Shown piece after piece: positions 36,126 to 44,393 of a stretch of 64,000 bases of DNA (positions within the stretch are counted from its first letter, which is position 1; every line of letters starts with the position of its first letter). This stretch comes from Nitrospinaceae bacterium. GTDB lineage: Bacteria > Nitrospinota > Nitrospinia > Nitrospinales > Nitrospinaceae. A program made the position numbers and the translations under genes. Location: the NCBI GenBank assembly GCA_028278405.1, contig JANQEK010000007.1, positions 180,048 to 244,047 of the forward strand, in the 5' to 3' direction. The notes beneath the pieces were generated by a model. That model was not told the DNA's origin. It saw nothing but the letters and a program-made list of their open reading frames with translations, and ran no database searches.

Positions 36126-36527
36126 GTGGAACGCAGGAAGTCAAGCCGATTGATGGCGGATATCAACGTAACTCCGTTTGTCGATGTTATGCTGGTTTTG
36201 CTGGTGATTTTCATGATCACCGCTCCATTGATGCAGCACGGCATGGACCTTGAGCTTCCCCAGGAAAGTACCGAGACTGTAGAAGTCAAAGATGTCCCCA
36301 CGGTATCGGTTCGGAGCAATAAGACGATTTACTGGAACAAAGAAAAAATGGCGACCATGGTGATCCTTACTGAAAAACTGACAGCGTATTTGAAGAAACA
36401 AAAAGATGGCGCCGTTTATTTCCGTGCCGATCGCAGTTTGGATTACGGTTTTGTTATTAAAGTCATGGCGACCATACGACGGGCCGGTGTCCAGAATATC
36501 GGAATGATGACCGAACCCAACCAATGA
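36126..36527 (+). CDS. tolR: TolR/ExbD-type motor subunit
   Basis: A 133-aa inner-membrane protein. It starts with GTG immediately after the tolQ stop (zero gap). A single membrane helix (about 17-38) follows ADINVTPFVDVMLVLLVIFMITAPL, in which Asp22 (context PFVDVMLV) is the proton-pathway residue of TolR/ExbD. The rest is a short periplasmic domain with FRADRSLDYGFVIKVMATIRRAGVQNIGMMTEP. It pairs with TolQ. The tolA ATG overlaps its 3' end by 4 bp (ATGA). The unusual basic start MERRKSSRL would face the cytosol. Confidence 0.93.
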   Translation: MERRKSSRLMADINVTPFVDVMLVLLVIFMITAPLMQHGMDLELPQESTETVEVKDVPTVSVRSNKTIYWNKEKMATMVILTEKLTAYLKKQKDGAVYFRADRSLDYGFVIKVMATIRRAGVQNIGMMTEPNQ

Positions 36528-37702
36528 AATCCGCGCAGTCTCCAACCACCGATTTCAACCAGATGCTGGTGGTCTCTGTTTTTTTTCACTTCTTACTGTT
36601 TACGACATTCATGTTTCTTCCCCAAACTCAGGAAGTAGTCAGACGTATCAAACCGGCTTTTATGGTGAGCTTTGTCGACATTCCGGCGGGACCGGAGACT
36701 CCATCGGCTCCCGCAGTCAAACCGGCACCGGTCGCACCCATGCCGCCTAAGCCCCCGGTCGCTGAAAAACCGAAACCCGTGCCCAAACCTGTTGTCAAAT
36801 CCGTACCGAAACCCAAGCCGGAGCCCAAACCTGTCCCGGTTCCCGAAAAACCGGCCGCTTCCAAGGCGTTGGTGTCCAAGTTGGATGAATTGGCCCGGCT
36901 AGAGAAGAAGAAAACGATCCCTAAAAAAGATAAAACGGCTATGGTGGCTCCAAAGCCGAAGGAAAGTGTTCTGGAAGATTTTGAGAAGATGAAAATGAAA
37001 ACGGCGACGGAAAAGAAAAAGAAGCCGATCCGGAAAAAAACTGCAAAAGATGACCTGGCACTCAAAGAACTGGAATTCGAGCATCTGTCGAAACAATCCG
37101 CAACTCATCAGTCACAGGATAAATCCAAGAAAAAATCCAGTCTGTTGGAAGAGTTGGAAAAGTTGGACCAGATGAGCAAGCAGGCTCATGCTGCTTTAGA
37201 CAAGCCAAAGATTGAACGGGCCGATCCCAAAGCCGCAGAACTCTTAAAGCGACTGGAAACGATCAAGAAAGAAAGCTCCCAGATTAAAATCGACACGAGT
37301 AAATTGTCATCCCGGCATTCTCAAAAGTTCAAATCGGGAATCCGCAATTTGAAAATAGCAAAGATGCCAAAAGGCGCGATGCCGTCTTCTTCCGGAGATT
37401 TGGGAGATCCGGGTGCTAATGCACTTTCGCTTTATCTGGGAAAGGCGCAAATTCAAATTAATGAGCAGTGGAAAGATCCACTGGGAGGAGGGATCGGAAA
37501 GGTCCAGGTTTCCTTTACCATTTTTCCCAAAGGTAATATTTCCACTCCTAAGATTGTTAAAAGCTCTGGTGACAGCAAGTTGGACACCCTGGCGATCCGG
37601 GCTGTCAAAAATGCTGCTCCTCTACCACCGTTTCCTAAAGAAATTAAAGAACCCAACTTACCTTTTATTTTTGAATTTACCTATGAAACCTCAAAAAAAT
37701 AA
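36524..37702 (+). CDS. tolA: TolA-like envelope-spanning protein with TonB-type C-terminus
   Basis: A 392-aa protein with a single N-terminal membrane helix (about 14-32), a Pro/Lys/Val-rich extended region (about 55-115), a long charged helical region (about 125-265) and a C-terminal TolA/TonB domain (about 300-388). The last part includes YLGKAQIQINEQWKDP, KVQVSFTIFPKGNISTPKIVKSSGDSKLDTLAIRAVKNAAPLPPFP. It would transmit motor movement across the periplasm to TolB and Pal. The proline-rich first part is more like TonB than E. coli TolA, but the position between tolR and tolB makes TolA the better name. Its end overlaps the tolB start by 20 bp. Confidence 0.88.
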   Translation: MKSAQSPTTDFNQMLVVSVFFHFLLFTTFMFLPQTQEVVRRIKPAFMVSFVDIPAGPETPSAPAVKPAPVAPMPPKPPVAEKPKPVPKPVVKSVPKPKPEPKPVPVPEKPAASKALVSKLDELARLEKKKTIPKKDKTAMVAPKPKESVLEDFEKMKMKTATEKKKKPIRKKTAKDDLALKELEFEHLSKQSATHQSQDKSKKKSSLLEELEKLDQMSKQAHAALDKPKIERADPKAAELLKRLETIKKESSQIKIDTSKLSSRHSQKFKSGIRNLKIAKMPKGAMPSSSGDLGDPGANALSLYLGKAQIQINEQWKDPLGGGIGKVQVSFTIFPKGNISTPKIVKSSGDSKLDTLAIRAVKNAAPLPPFPKEIKEPNLPFIFEFTYETSKK

Positions 37703-39032
37703 TTTTTTGCTGTCAGTTTTAATCGGCGGCCTGTTCTTTTGGCTTCCCGCGACTCCGGTTTACCCTGAATCTGAAATTTTTGTCGAGTTGTCCAAGGAAA
37801 CCCGTAGCGAGGTTAATATTGCGGTGCCCAGTTTTGTTCCCACAGGGGATGGCGCAGACGAGAATTTTGCGAAAAAGAGCCACGATGTTCTGGAAAACGA
37901 TCTTCGTTTGTTTGAGTTGTTTGTTCCTTTAGACTCAGATGTTTATTCCGAGTTGGCAAAGAGCGAAGCCTCGACCGGACAAGTGAATTACGCTGCCTGG
38001 AGCCAGCTGGGGGCTCAATGGTTGATCAAGGGGGAATATGAGAAAAGTCTGTCGGGTAACAAATACAAATTTGTATTTCGTCTCTTTGATGTCGTGAATG
38101 AGCAGTTTTTAGTCGGAAAGAGATACCAGGGCAAGAAAACCTTCATGCGGAAAATCATGCACCGGTTCGCCGATGAAGTCATGGAGCAATTGACCGGCAA
38201 ACGGGGAGTCGCCGAGACACGTCTCGCTTTTCTTTCACGTTCCCGTCAGGGCAAGGAAATGTATGCGGTGGATTTCGATGGCGCCAACGTTCAAAAATTA
38301 ACGAATGAGCAATCCGTTATCTTGTCTCCCGACTGGTCTCCCGATGGCCGTTTTATCGTTTATACCTCTTATAAGGAACATAATCCGGATTTGATTCTTT
38401 TGGATCCGGACGGTCGTCGTCGCCGGCGTCCGTTATTGAGATTGCCCGGAATCAATTCGGCGCCCGCCTGGTCTCCGGACGGTAGTCGAATTTCCCTGGT
38501 GCTCAGTAAAGACAGCAATTCAGAAATCTATGTCTTGAATCGATGGCGGAAATTGACCCGATTGACCCGTCACTTCAATATTGACACTTCTCCCACCTGG
38601 TCGCCGGATGGAAAAAAAATCGCTTTTACATCGGATCGATCGGGCACCGGACGTCCACAAATTTATATTATGGACGCAACCAAGGGCGATCGCTCCGGTG
38701 TGATGCGTATCACCTTCGAGTCCCGGTACAATGACAACGCCACTTGGTCACCGGATGGGGACAAGATAGCGTTTACTTCCATGGTCAAAGGTAACTTCCA
38801 AATTAAAATTTACAATGTAGAAACTCGGGAAACGACAAGTGTCACCTCGGGCCCGGGAAGTAAGGAGGAACCGACTTGGTCGCCCGATGGCCAGTTTATA
38901 GCCTACCGAATGTCACGCGGAAGACAATCTGCTATTCATATCAAACGTGTTGGAGGCAAGAAGAGCCGGCAGTTGACTTTTCTTCCCGATGGTGGGATGA
39001 GTCCCACATGGTCTCCTTATCCAAAAAAATAA
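37683..39032 (+). CDS. tolB: TolB periplasmic beta-propeller protein
   Basis: A 449-aa protein. I place the start at the ATG at 37683, which opens a signal peptide (FLLSVLIGGLFFWLPATPVYP); the frame is open much further upstream inside tolA, but that part is out of the family. The N-terminal domain (about 30-165) precedes a WD40-like beta-propeller with at least five repeats of the form S-P-x-W-S-P-D-G (LSPDWSPDG, SAPAWSPDG, TSPTWSPDG, ATWSPDG, EPTWSPDG). It shuttles between TolA and Pal. Start overlaps tolA by 20 bp, implying coupled translation. A 320-bp gap to pal follows. Confidence 0.95.
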   Translation: MKPQKNNFLLSVLIGGLFFWLPATPVYPESEIFVELSKETRSEVNIAVPSFVPTGDGADENFAKKSHDVLENDLRLFELFVPLDSDVYSELAKSEASTGQVNYAAWSQLGAQWLIKGEYEKSLSGNKYKFVFRLFDVVNEQFLVGKRYQGKKTFMRKIMHRFADEVMEQLTGKRGVAETRLAFLSRSRQGKEMYAVDFDGANVQKLTNEQSVILSPDWSPDGRFIVYTSYKEHNPDLILLDPDGRRRRRPLLRLPGINSAPAWSPDGSRISLVLSKDSNSEIYVLNRWRKLTRLTRHFNIDTSPTWSPDGKKIAFTSDRSGTGRPQIYIMDATKGDRSGVMRITFESRYNDNATWSPDGDKIAFTSMVKGNFQIKIYNVETRETTSVTSGPGSKEEPTWSPDGQFIAYRMSRGRQSAIHIKRVGGKKSRQLTFLPDGGMSPTWSPYPKK

Positions 39033-39355
39033 GCTGATTTTTCACAGTTTATGTTAGACAGTCTTGTAATTTTTACAGTAACTGGTAACATAAAGGAGTT
39101 TCAATTTATTGATTGAAAAATAGTGATCTATAGACATATAATTTTAAAGGACGCAGTAAGGGCCTCCCCGGCTCTCAGGGTAATCTCCAAAGTCTAAATA
39201 ATTCAATTAATTATGATGAGTATTTTAAAGAGTTCAAAATTGGGCCATTTATTTTTGTGAGTTTTGGGCGCTCCTCAATGAGCCTATGGAATCAGATATA
39301 GAAGTGATAGGGAGATGTTAATTTAATTAAGCCATTGAATATTAAAGAGGTACTT
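39033..39355 (+). other. Intergenic region between tolB and pal, with a promoter and long leader
   Basis: About 320 bp of AT-rich DNA without an open gene. It holds the promoter at 39113-39142 and then about 205 nt of untranslated leader before pal. A GC-richer island near 39150-39185 could fold, but no known riboswitch is evident. Confidence 0.6.
39113..39142 (+). promoter_or_regulatory. Sigma70-type promoter of pal
   Basis: TTGAAA (39113-39118), 18-nt spacer and a perfect TATAAT (39137-39142). It would let pal be made independently of tolQRAB, with a leader of about 205 nt. Confidence 0.7.
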
Positions 39356-40192
39356 ATGATTAAAATTAAAAATGCAATGCATTCCAATTTGTTTTTAGGG
39401 ACGGTGTTGTTCCTGGGATTTCTCCTGACTTGGGGATGTACCAAGAATGTCGCTCCTCCGGAAGTTGACGAACCTCCGGCGCCCGTCGTTGAAGCCATTC
39501 CCGAACCTGAATCCCCTGAGGTGGACCTGACTCAGGAAGAAGTGGAAGGAATCCAGGAATCCGGAGCGGACTTTGCTGGCGGTGGTTTTGAGACTGAAGG
39601 ACCGGAAGCGATTGATGAAATCGACGTGGTCGAAGTACCTGGGACGGTGACCGAAGAGCCGATCACTGAGTTTTCCACTCAACCGGAAACTGATTTTAGC
39701 CAAGAATCGGGATTTGGCATTGAGCCGGAAATTGAGTCGGGAACAGAGGAAGTGGTTGAAGCCGCTCCGATGATGGACATGGGTCAGGACGACGTTTTTG
39801 TGGCTCCCGGTGCTGAAAAGATTCAGGAAGCTCGACAGATGCTTGACTTTAAAGATGAGCAGCAATTGCAGGATATCCATTTTGAATATGATCGTGACAA
39901 ATTGGATAGCCAAACCAAAAATATTCTTCAAGCCAATGCTGAATGGTTGAAGAAAAATCCCAATGCCCGAGTGGAAATCCAGGGGCATGCGGATGAGCGA
40001 GGCACCAATAATTACAACCTGGGCCTCGGCGAGCGTCGCGCTTTGCAAACGAAGAAATACCTGGTTACTTTGGGTATTGACGAAAGCCGGCTCTATACCA
40101 TCAGCTATGGGGAAGAAAAGCCCTTTTGTTTTGATAGCAATGAAAACTGCTGGTGGGAGAACCGCCGAGCACATTTCACTGTTGCTGATTGA
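39356..40192 (+). CDS. pal: Peptidoglycan-associated lipoprotein (long form)
   Basis: A 278-aa outer-membrane lipoprotein. The ATG at 39356 has AAAGAGG upstream; a TTG seven codons earlier is not needed. The signal ends in LLTWGC, so Cys24 is lipidated. Residues about 30-165 form an acidic Glu/Pro-rich linker, far longer than in E. coli Pal (about 173 aa in all). The OmpA-C domain (about 175-278) binds peptidoglycan: IHFEYDRDKLD, VEIQGHADERGTNNYNLGLGERRA and ISYGEEKPFCFDSNENCWWENRRAHF, with an added Cys pair (CFDSNENC). It closes the Tol-Pal set. The hairpin at 40235-40271 terminates it. Confidence 0.93.
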   Translation: MIKIKNAMHSNLFLGTVLFLGFLLTWGCTKNVAPPEVDEPPAPVVEAIPEPESPEVDLTQEEVEGIQESGADFAGGGFETEGPEAIDEIDVVEVPGTVTEEPITEFSTQPETDFSQESGFGIEPEIESGTEEVVEAAPMMDMGQDDVFVAPGAEKIQEARQMLDFKDEQQLQDIHFEYDRDKLDSQTKNILQANAEWLKKNPNARVEIQGHADERGTNNYNLGLGERRALQTKKYLVTLGIDESRLYTISYGEEKPFCFDSNENCWWENRRAHFTVAD

Positions 40193-40234
40193 TCAATAGT
40201 TATAGCAACACCATAAAAATAGTTCCACGAAGCG

Positions 40235-40271
40235 GCCGCAACAGGGGTATACTTGTTGCGGCTGTTTTTTT
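40235..40271 (+). terminator. Rho-independent terminator of pal
   Basis: Nine-base-pair stem GCCGCAACA/TGTTGCGGC, 10-nt loop, then TG and seven T residues. It follows the pal stop by 42 nt. Confidence 0.9.
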
Positions 40272-40347
40272 GTTCCTATAAAGATCTTCTGAAGAATGGT
40301 AGTTAAATGTTCGCATACAAGCCCTTAAATATCTTGGGGAAAAAACA

Positions 40348-41607
40348 ATGAAAAGAAAATTCTTTCGCGTGTCCTTTGCTTTACTGATTTGTCTGAGTTG
40401 GTTTGCGTCGATAGCCTCCGCCCAGTTGTTCGGAAGTGATGACAAGAAATCTGAACGGATTTTACTGGAAATCAAAAAGCTGAATACACGGATTGTGGAA
40501 AAAGTTATTCCCCAAATCCAAAGAACGAATCAGGCTGTTGAAAAAATTAGAGCCGAGATTAACCAGGTCAAGGCTGAATTCAATAGCGTGAGATCGGGGA
40601 ACAAAAATGTCAATCAGCAAATTGAAATCCTGTCCAGCGTAATTCCGGCGATGCAGGGAACCATGGAGCAGAGCCAAGTCCAGGCCATGCAGGAAATGCA
40701 GTCATTGGGGAAACGACTGGCCAAGCTGGAAGCTCAAATCAAGTCGGACCGTGAGAGTAAAGCTAAGCACCAGCAGGCAGAGTTGGCGGCGATCAAGCAG
40801 GAGGTCAGCTCCAATCTTCAAAGTTTGCAGGAAGGAATGGCTAAGGACATGGAGCGAATGGCTCAACAGATAGCTCAGAATAGCCAAGCGGATTTTCAGG
40901 CGTTGATTAAGAGCAATGAGAAACGGCTAAACGACCAAAATGCTCGTGTGGATAAATCCATTGCCGTTATGACGGAGATTGCGAAGGGTGGATCCAAAAC
41001 CAGCGAATCCCTGGCTTCTCTTCAGGCTGGCGTGGTGGAAAACAGCAAAGCCTTGAGCGAACAAAATAAAAAGATTATCGACATTCTTTCCAAAGCTCTT
41101 GTGGAGCAGGAAACAGCATCGACAAAAATTGACGCCCTTGGAGGAAATCAATCCAAGTCGGATGAAAACGTAAAGTTCACCCGTGAAACCATGGTGGCTC
41201 TGAAAGGTATAATGGATAAACGGCTTGAAGAAATCGATAAAACCCAGCAAGCCCTGCAGGCGCAAAACGACAAGAACCTGCAGAATGTCGATTTAATCAA
41301 GCAAAACCTTTTGGTGGCGGATCAGAAAATCAACAAGCTCGCCGAAGTCCTGAAAACCATGCAAAGCCAGCAAACCCAGGGCAATGAGGTGGGAAGTACC
41401 AAGGCGGACTTGATCAACGAAAAAATAACCCGACTGATCGAAATTCTCAAAGCGATTGCCGCTGAACAAGGGAAAATGGAGAAACTTGTTGCTTCTCAGG
41501 GAGGGAAAGGAAACAATAAACAACTCATGGATGCATTGGCTGATCTGAAGCGTAAAGCCAACGTCAATATATCTCGAAGCGACAGTATTTTAAAAAAGTT
41601 AAAATAA
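40348..41607 (+). CDS. Exported coiled-coil protein, unknown
   Basis: A 419-aa protein with a signal peptide (FALLICLSWFASIASA) and an almost wholly helical mature part, rich in Gln, Lys, Glu, Asn and Ala with heptad spacing and few aromatic residues. It looks like a long periplasmic coiled coil. The place after pal is where CpoB/YbgF is found in E. coli, and CpoB has an N-terminal coiled coil followed by TPR repeats; here no TPR is visible. It may be a positional counterpart or an unrelated structural protein. Transcribed as its own unit after the pal terminator. The first M codon at 40348 opens the signal and is a safe start. Confidence 0.78.
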   Translation: MKRKFFRVSFALLICLSWFASIASAQLFGSDDKKSERILLEIKKLNTRIVEKVIPQIQRTNQAVEKIRAEINQVKAEFNSVRSGNKNVNQQIEILSSVIPAMQGTMEQSQVQAMQEMQSLGKRLAKLEAQIKSDRESKAKHQQAELAAIKQEVSSNLQSLQEGMAKDMERMAQQIAQNSQADFQALIKSNEKRLNDQNARVDKSIAVMTEIAKGGSKTSESLASLQAGVVENSKALSEQNKKIIDILSKALVEQETASTKIDALGGNQSKSDENVKFTRETMVALKGIMDKRLEEIDKTQQALQAQNDKNLQNVDLIKQNLLVADQKINKLAEVLKTMQSQQTQGNEVGSTKADLINEKITRLIEILKAIAAEQGKMEKLVASQGGKGNNKQLMDALADLKRKANVNISRSDSILKKLK

Positions 41608-41640
41608 TTACTGAAGTCTGACCCAAAGTGTTAAGGGCTT

Positions 41641-42360
41641 ATGAAAGTCTCCGCCATTATACCCGCCGCAGGAATGGGAGTTCGAATGGGCTCCGATGTT
41701 CCGAAGCAGTTTTTATCGCTCGACGGCAAACCTATTCTGCACCATACCCTGTCTGTTCTGGACCAATGTTCTATCGTGGACGAAATCGTTCTGGTTGTGT
41801 CTGAAAAGGAAGTCTTAAAGGCGCAACAAGAGATCCAGAGCGTCCATCCTAAACTCAAAAAGGTCATCGCAGGAGGAAAGGAGCGGCAGGACTCGGTCGA
41901 CAATGGACTGCAGAGCCTGGACTCCGAAACGGATATTGTCGTGATTCACGATGGAGTCCGACCATTTGTTTCGCCGGATCTCATCCGCGAAACGGTTGAG
42001 GCGGCCCGGGATTTTGGATCGGCCATCGCCGCGATTCCTGTCAGTGATACCGTTAAAAAAGTGAATGAGGATGCTTTGGTGGAACGAACCATCGATCGGG
42101 GCGGACTGTGGCGCGTTCAAACGCCGCAGACGTTTCAGGTACCTTTGCTTAAAGAGGCGTTTGAAAAAGCGCGTGCGGACAATTTCTATGGCACCGACGA
42201 AAGTTCGTTGATCGAATACCTAGGAAGAGAAGTGAAGGTGATTCCCGGTTCGGAATTCAATATCAAGATTACGCGGTCAGAGGATCTGGTATTGGCTGAA
42301 ACAATCGCCGCTTTAGTAAAGGCTAACGGACCCCAATCCCGGGCGGAGAGCTTGTCATGA
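41641..42360 (+). CDS. ispD: 2-C-methyl-D-erythritol 4-phosphate cytidylyltransferase
   Basis: MEP-pathway enzyme that joins CTP and MEP to make CDP-ME for isoprenoid synthesis. The 239-aa chain opens with VSAIIPAAGMGVRMGSDVPKQFLSLDGKPILHHTL (CTP-binding, with conserved Arg and Lys), then VIAGGKERQDSVDNGLQSL, VVIHDGVRPFVSPDL, RGGLWRVQTPQTFQ and the closing IKITRSEDLVLAE. Length is typical. Here ispF is not next; instead a small DUF1232-like membrane protein gene overlaps the stop by 4 bp (ATGA). Confidence 0.95.
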   Translation: MKVSAIIPAAGMGVRMGSDVPKQFLSLDGKPILHHTLSVLDQCSIVDEIVLVVSEKEVLKAQQEIQSVHPKLKKVIAGGKERQDSVDNGLQSLDSETDIVVIHDGVRPFVSPDLIRETVEAARDFGSAIAAIPVSDTVKKVNEDALVERTIDRGGLWRVQTPQTFQVPLLKEAFEKARADNFYGTDESSLIEYLGREVKVIPGSEFNIKITRSEDLVLAETIAALVKANGPQSRAESLS

Positions 42361-42617
42361 AAACAAAGGATATATTGGTTGCTCTCGCCGCGTTCGTCAG
42401 TTTTGTTTATCTGATTAATCCCGGTGCAGGGTTTTTGGAGATCATACCGGACAATTTTCCCGTGATCGGTAATCTGGATGAAGCGGCGGCTTGCGCCATT
42501 ATCCTGGCAGCGTTCCGGTATTTTGGCATCGACCTGACTTCTTTCCTTGGCCGGGGGGTTCGAGACCGGTCGCAATCGTCCGATAAAAAAGACGATCCGA
42601 GATCTCCTTCCGCCTGA
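42357..42617 (+). CDS. DUF1232/YkvA-like small membrane protein
   Basis: An 86-aa protein coupled to ispD by an ATGA overlap. It has two hydrophobic helices (about 7-22 and 42-58) around IIPDNFPVIGNLDEAAACAIILAAFRYFGIDL. The I-P-D-x-x-P-V-I-G-x-L-D-E core is the hallmark of the DUF1232 (YkvA-like) family of small inner-membrane proteins with no known function. A charged, Ser/Asp/Lys-rich tail follows. Most members are about 100-130 aa, so this is a short form. The peroxiredoxin gene downstream is 116 bp away. Confidence 0.78.
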   Translation: MKTKDILVALAAFVSFVYLINPGAGFLEIIPDNFPVIGNLDEAAACAIILAAFRYFGIDLTSFLGRGVRDRSQSSDKKDDPRSPSA

Positions 42618-42733
42618 AAATTTTTACTCCCTCCAACAGTTCTCTGCATCTAACCAGTATTGTGATTCGCTGGCCCCTCATAAAATTTGTATTCAAATCC
42701 TTGATTCGCCAATTACTCGGAAGGAGAACACCC

Positions 42734-43171
42734 ATGTTGAAAGTAGGAAGCGAAGCGCCCGATTTCCTGGTTAACGACCACAATGGAAACCGGGTTACGT
42801 TAAAAGACTATAGAGGCAAGAAAGTTATTCTCTGGTTTTACCCGAAAGCCGATACTCCCGGGTGCACCATGGAAGGAAAAGGATTTCGAGACGATTACGA
42901 GAAGTTTCAGGAAAAAGGTGCCGTGATTCTGGGGATCAGCCTGGACAGCGAGGCGGAAAATAAAGCGTTTGCGGAAAAGTTCAGCTTTCCATACCCCTTG
43001 TTATGCGATGTAGGGCGGGAAATTGCGCTGGCCTATCATGCGATTCAAAGTAAGGACGATAGTTACGCGTCCCGGATCAGCTATGTGATCGACGAGCAGG
43101 GAATAATCCAGGAAGCCATCGACAAGGTGGATACTTCCGCGCACTCCAAAGATCTGTGCTCCCGGCTTTAA
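42734..43171 (+). CDS. Peroxiredoxin, BCP/PrxQ type
   Basis: A 145-aa cytosolic thiol peroxidase. The ATG at 42734 has AAGGAG eight bases upstream; the frame is open further but that part does not resemble the family. Opening MLKVGSEAPDFLVNDHNGNRV, then RGKKVILWFYPKADTPGCTMEGKGFRDDYEKF, with Cys45 as the peroxidatic cysteine in PGCTMEG. The resolving cysteine of typical BCPs five residues later is not present (GCTMEGKG), so this is probably a 1-Cys or atypical form; Cys88 or Cys143 could assist. Usual length for PrxQ. Upstream is the ispD unit, downstream the DHS-like gene. Confidence 0.9.
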   Translation: MLKVGSEAPDFLVNDHNGNRVTLKDYRGKKVILWFYPKADTPGCTMEGKGFRDDYEKFQEKGAVILGISLDSEAENKAFAEKFSFPYPLLCDVGREIALAYHAIQSKDDSYASRISYVIDEQGIIQEAIDKVDTSAHSKDLCSRL

Positions 43172-43271
43172 CGGCATTCCTGAAGATTGTTTGCGATCTC
43201 GCTCTGCAGGCTTGACCTGATGAGAGAGGCACGTTATTATCCCTGATTTATTCTTTCAAGCTCAGGAAACC

Positions 43272-44372
43272 ATGGCCTACGAAGATTACATAAAAAACCT
43301 GCATCCCCTGAGCCCGCAGGAAAGAAACAAGAAAAAATCCCTCCTGAAAACACGAATCAATCAGATTGATTTCGAAAAGATAAGAAATGTGGCCGATCTG
43401 GTCGAGGCTTATCAGGACACCTCGATCCAGGCCCGCAATGTGGGCCAGTGTGCGCACATTTTTCAGAAAATGCTTAAGGACAGGGAGCGCCCGACGATCA
43501 TGCTGGGGTTGGCGGGACCGTTGATCGCAGCCGGTCTGCGTAAAGTCATTCGCGATCTCATTCATTACAATATGGTGGATGTCGTGGTTTCCACCGGCGC
43601 CATCCTATACCAGGATTTTTATGCGGCCATGGGAGCTGGGCATTATTTTGGCAGTCCCCAGGCGGATGACGGGAAACTGCGGGATTTGTTGATCAATCGT
43701 ATTTACGACACCTATGTCGACGAAGAAAAATTCGCCCAGTTCGATTCCCTGATCGGTACGTTTGCCGACAGTCTGCCTGCGCGTGGTTATTCCAGTCGTG
43801 AATTTCTCGCTCTTCTTTCGAAGGTGATCGATGACAAAAATTCGATTTTGGTTACCGCGCGGAAAAAAGGCGTGCCTATTTTTTGTCCGGCATTAAACGA
43901 CTCCAGTATCGGCATTGGTCTGACCGAGCACTACGTGGACGCCAAGAAAGCCGGAAAGCAGCCGATCACTATCGACTCCATTCGCGACAACTACGAATTG
44001 ACCCAGCTGGTGGTAAAATCCAAAAGAACGGCGGCGTTTTATGTGGCAGGCGGCGTACCGAAAAACTATATCAATGATTCAATTGTGATGAGTTATATTT
44101 TCGGCAAGGACACCGGAGGTCACAAGTATGCGATTCAAATGACGACCGATTCGCCGCATTGGGGAGGGCTCAGTGGCAGCACACTGGCCGAAGCTCAATC
44201 CTGGGGCAAGGTGAACAAGGAAGCCAACTTCAGCATGGCCTTTGTAGAGCCCAGCGTGTCTCTACCTCTCGTATTCGGGTCTGCTTTTCAGAGAAAAGCA
44301 CATAAAGGCCGGAGCCGACTTTCCATCCAATGGTCGGGGGATAAGCTGAAGGAACTGAAAGTCAAAAAGTAA
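43272..44372 (+). CDS. Deoxyhypusine-synthase-like protein
   Basis: A 366-aa NAD-dependent enzyme of the DHS family. Visible marks: ARNVGQCAHIFQKML, GLAGPLIAAGLRKVIRDLI, VDVVVSTGAIL, VPIFCPALNDSSIGIG, VAGGVPKNYIND and GGHKYAIQMTTDSPHWGGLSGSTLAEAQSWGKV. Lys264 in GGVPKNY corresponds to the lysine that forms the enzyme-imine intermediate. In archaea and eukaryotes DHS aminobutylates IF-5A; bacterial relatives are known that make homospermidine from putrescine and spermidine. No IF-5A is expected in bacteria, but this genome has an EF-P (34579) with unusual loop chemistry. Polyamine synthesis is the safer guess. AGGA precedes the ATG. Confidence 0.92.
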   Translation: MAYEDYIKNLHPLSPQERNKKKSLLKTRINQIDFEKIRNVADLVEAYQDTSIQARNVGQCAHIFQKMLKDRERPTIMLGLAGPLIAAGLRKVIRDLIHYNMVDVVVSTGAILYQDFYAAMGAGHYFGSPQADDGKLRDLLINRIYDTYVDEEKFAQFDSLIGTFADSLPARGYSSREFLALLSKVIDDKNSILVTARKKGVPIFCPALNDSSIGIGLTEHYVDAKKAGKQPITIDSIRDNYELTQLVVKSKRTAAFYVAGGVPKNYINDSIVMSYIFGKDTGGHKYAIQMTTDSPHWGGLSGSTLAEAQSWGKVNKEANFSMAFVEPSVSLPLVFGSAFQRKAHKGRSRLSIQWSGDKLKELKVKK

Positions 44373-44393
44373 CCTCCGTTTCTCCTTTAAAGC

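Noticed and set aside
39143..39190. Resemblance of GGACGCA...GCCTCC..GGC to part of a GEMM-type c-di-GMP riboswitch
   Set aside because: The first helix with its conserved CACGCACAGGG segment and the second half are absent, so only a short chance match remains.
43272..44372. Reading the DHS-like gene as a horizontally acquired archaeal hypusine system
   Set aside because: No IF-5A or hypusine hydroxylase is present, and bacterial DHS-like enzymes with polyamine roles are known; co-location with efp at 8.7 kb is weak evidence.
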